Assembly: GCA_030681795.1 (NCBI GenBank)
Contig: JAUXRG010000090.1
Location: 124,001 to 188,000, forward strand
Source: Rubrivivax sp.
GTDB taxonomy: Bacteria; Pseudomonadota; Gammaproteobacteria; Burkholderiales; Burkholderiaceae_C
Direction: 5' to 3'
DNA: 64,000 nucleotides
Under the pieces are notes generated by a model. That model ran no database searches, was not told where the DNA came from, and worked only from the letters and a program-made list of their open reading frames with translations. Position numbers and translations under genes: made by a program. Shown in pieces: positions 62,226-64,000 of the stretch; position 1 is the stretch's first letter, and each line of letters begins with the position of its first letter.

Positions 62226-62933
62226 GTGTTCGAAACCACCCGCCCGACGCTGACCCGTCGCCACTTCCTGCACGCCGCTGCGGCAGGCTCCGCATTGCTC
62301 GGCGTGGGCATGCCCATGCTTGCGCGCGCAGCCGCCCCGCTGGCGCACATGAAGCTGCCCTACGCCGAGAACGCGCTCGAGCCGGTGATCGGCGCGCAGA
62401 CCGTCGGCATCCACTGGGGCCGCCACCACAAAGGTTATGTCGACAACCTCAACAAGCTGGTCGTCGGCACCGAGTTCGAGGGCAAATCGCTCGTCCAGGT
62501 CGTGATGGACACGGCCGGCAAGGCCGACAAGCAGGCGCTGTTCAACAATGCCGGCCAGATCTTCAACCACGATTTCTACTGGCAAAGCCTGAAGGGCGGG
62601 GGCGGTGGCCAGCCGGGCGCCGCGCTGGCGCGCAAGATCGACGAGGCCTTCGGCAGCTTCGCGGAATTCAAGAAGACCTTCGCCGCGACCACCGTGGGCC
62701 AGTTCGGCAGCGGCTGGGGGTGGCTCGCCATGGACACCTCGGGCAAGCTCAAGATCGTGAAGACGGGCAACGCCGAAGTGCCGATGACGCAGGGCTTGAA
62801 GCCCCTGCTGACCATCGACGTCTGGGAGCATGCCTACTACCTGGACTACCAGAACCGGCGCGCCGACTACGTCAACGCCGTGATCGACAAGCTCGCCAAC
62901 TGGGAGTTCGCCGAGAGAAACCTCGGGGCGTAG
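62226..62933 (+). CDS. Tat-exported Fe/Mn superoxide dismutase
   Basis: A 235-residue SOD with an N-terminal twin-arginine signal (TRRHFLHAAAAGSALLGVG, cleavage near ARAAAP). Metal ligands intact: His in VGIHWGRHHKGYV, His in FNHDFYW, Asp/His in IDVWEHAYYLDY. Export of folded, metal-loaded enzyme to the periplasm fits the Tat signal. Most SodA/SodB are cytoplasmic, so this is a periplasmic detoxifier. Alone, 90 bases after tctA. Confidence 0.92.
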   Translation: MFETTRPTLTRRHFLHAAAAGSALLGVGMPMLARAAAPLAHMKLPYAENALEPVIGAQTVGIHWGRHHKGYVDNLNKLVVGTEFEGKSLVQVVMDTAGKADKQALFNNAGQIFNHDFYWQSLKGGGGGQPGAALARKIDEAFGSFAEFKKTFAATTVGQFGSGWGWLAMDTSGKLKIVKTGNAEVPMTQGLKPLLTIDVWEHAYYLDYQNRRADYVNAVIDKLANWEFAERNLGA

Positions 62934-62949
62934 GCACTCGCGCGTCGGG

Positions 62950-64000
62950 TCAGTGGTAGAAGGCGTAGCCCACGAGGATCGCCCCCACCAGCCCGACGAA
63001 GTCGGCGAACAACCCGCAGGTCAGCGCGTAGCGCGTCTTGCGGATGTTCACACTGCCGAAATACACCGCCAGCACGTAGAAAGTGGTTTCGGTCGAGCCC
63101 TGGATGATGGCCGCCAGCTTGCCCTGGAACGAGCCCACGCCGTAGGCCTTCATCACGTCGACCATCAACCCGCGCGCGCCGCTGCCCGAGAGCGTCTTCA
63201 TCAGCCCCACCGGCAGCGCCGGCACGAAGTCGGCATTCAGCCCCAGCGCCACCACCGCCGCGCCGATGCCACCCACCAGGTAGTCCATGCAGCCGGTGGT
63301 GCGGAAGACCGAGATCGCCACCAGGATCGCGATCAGGTAGGGCACGATCTGGATCGCCACGCCGAAGCCTTCCTTGGCCCCTTCGACGAAGGCTTCGTAG
63401 ACATTGATGCGGCGCAGCGCCCCGGCCGCGACGAAGAGCACGATCACCCCGAAGATCACCCCGCTGCCCAAGAGGCCGATGGCCTGCGCCATCTGCGCCG
63501 GCGGCAGGCCGCGCAGGCTCAGGTAGAGCAGCGCCATGAGGGCCGCGAAGCCGCCGAAGAACAGCGCGATGGGCCACTGCAGCAAGCGGATGCGCTGCAC
63601 CCAGGCCACTGCCACCAGGCCGGCGGTGAAGGAGATGAAGGTGCCGATCAAGGTCGGCAGGAAGATGTCGGCGCCGTTGAAACCGACCAGCCCCTGCTCG
63701 GCGGCGATGGCCTGGCGGATCGCGATCACCGAGGTGGGGATGAGCGTGATGCCCGCGGTATTGAGCACCAGGAACATGATCATCGGGTTGCTGGCCACCT
63801 CCTTGACGGGGTTGATCTCCTGCAACTCGCGCATCGCCTTCAGGCCCAGCGGCGTGGCCGCGTTGTCCAGCCCCAGCATATTGGCGCTGAAGTTCATCAC
63901 GATGCTGCCGCTGGCCGGGTGGCCGCGCGGGATGTCGGGGAAGAGGCGGCGGAACAGCGGGTCCATGCCGCGCGCGAACAGCGTGATCATCCCGGCCGCC
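62950..64000 (-). CDS. SpmA-SpmB type nucleoside-recognition membrane protein, 5' end outside window
   Basis: About 350 residues from the window edge, with many helices and two Gate/nucleoside-recognition halves: MNFSANMLGLDNAATPLGLKAMRELQ (SpmA end) and PYLIAILVAISVFRTTGCMDYL, GSGARGLMVDVMKAYG, QGSTETTFYVLAVYFGS (SpmB). The open frame continues past 64000; the ATG at 63990 is internal by family length (about 400+). Despite the spore-maturation name, fused SpmAB is common in non-sporulating proteobacteria; role unknown, possibly peptidoglycan or nucleoside transport. Confidence 0.88.
   Translation of the reverse strand, partial: AAGMITLFARGMDPLFRRLFPDIPRGHPASGSIVMNFSANMLGLDNAATPLGLKAMRELQEINPVKEVASNPMIMFLVLNTAGITLIPTSVIAIRQAIAAEQGLVGFNGADIFLPTLIGTFISFTAGLVAVAWVQRIRLLQWPIALFFGGFAALMALLYLSLRGLPPAQMAQAIGLLGSGVIFGVIVLFVAAGALRRINVYEAFVEGAKEGFGVAIQIVPYLIAILVAISVFRTTGCMDYLVGGIGAAVVALGLNADFVPALPVGLMKTLSGSGARGLMVDVMKAYGVGSFQGKLAAIIQGSTETTFYVLAVYFGSVNIRKTRYALTCGLFADFVGLVGAILVGYAFYH

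Noticed and set aside
62950..64000. Sporulation genes
   Set aside because: SpmAB-type membrane proteins are common in non-sporulating proteobacteria; nothing else here suggests sporulation.

Overview
The window is about 64 kb of GC-rich DNA (roughly 68-70% by eye) that is almost completely filled with genes. Codon use, gene families and gene order point to a Burkholderiales betaproteobacterium of the Comamonadaceae / Rubrivivax-Leptothrix type. The clues are Azospirillum-type phenylpyruvate decarboxylase, Bug/TTT transporters, an NrdD-NrdG-MFS block, an OmcA/MtrC-type decaheme cytochrome, and a mutase resembling the Aquincola/Methylibium 2-hydroxyisobutyryl-CoA enzyme. I found no rRNA, tRNA, CRISPR array, prophage or insertion sequence. 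The only clearly broken genes are an HD-GYP gene and a ParE toxin.

Layout. 1-3.8 kb (minus): end of an aromatic-ring catabolic operon (VOC protein, FAD monooxygenase, DUF2783, fumarylacetoacetase). 3.9-9.1 kb (plus): hybrid histidine kinase followed closely by the tungstate transporter tupBCA. 9.2-15.6 kb: carboxymuconolactone-decarboxylase-like protein, a B12-type radical SAM protein with an unusual cysteine motif, an OB-fold protein, a class V aminotransferase, and a divergent AsnC regulator / alanine dehydrogenase pair. 15.6-20.6 kb: hemolysin III protein, then the anaerobic ribonucleotide reductase operon, in which the glycyl-radical domain is a separate 73-residue protein; two NrdR boxes precede it. 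21.7-23.8 kb: UspA and indole/phenylpyruvate decarboxylase behind an FNR-type promoter. 23.9-25.8 kb: metacaspase and a decayed HD-GYP gene.

25.9-32.9 kb (minus) is the most distinctive block: hcmB, a PaaK-like CoA ligase, a MeaB-type G protein, hcmA, a ThDP-dependent lyase/decarboxylase-like enzyme and a GntR regulator, mostly with overlapping start/stop codons. The active-site residues of HcmA match 2-hydroxyisobutyryl-CoA mutase, so the block should activate 2-hydroxyisobutyrate and rearrange it to 3-hydroxybutyryl-CoA. The ThDP enzyme may open a second, cleavage route. A divergent fused double gamma-carbonic-anhydrase-like protein sits next to it.

34-45 kb: methyltransferase, large DUF349 protein, histidine phosphatase, phytase-like esterase, DnaQ-type exonuclease, ParD with a frameshifted ParE, and a single-chain Type IIG/MmeI-like restriction-modification enzyme. 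45-48.7 kb: ModE-box-controlled modABC-modE. 48.7-52 kb: sulfur-handling genes (YeeE/YedE, TusA, a double-cNMP-rhodanese protein, an MBL hydrolase). 52-57 kb: pectinacetylesterase-like protein, a decaheme lipoprotein with collagen-like stalk, a terminator and a secreted HhH protein. 57-62 kb: GntR regulator divergent from serine-glyoxylate aminotransferase and a tripartite tricarboxylate transporter. 62-64 kb: Tat-exported Fe/Mn superoxide dismutase and the 3' part of a SpmAB-type membrane protein that runs out of the window.

Taken together the genes suggest a metabolically versatile, facultatively anaerobic environmental bacterium: Mo/W uptake, class III RNR, FNR-type control, extracellular electron transfer, and breakdown of aromatic and branched hydroxy acids.
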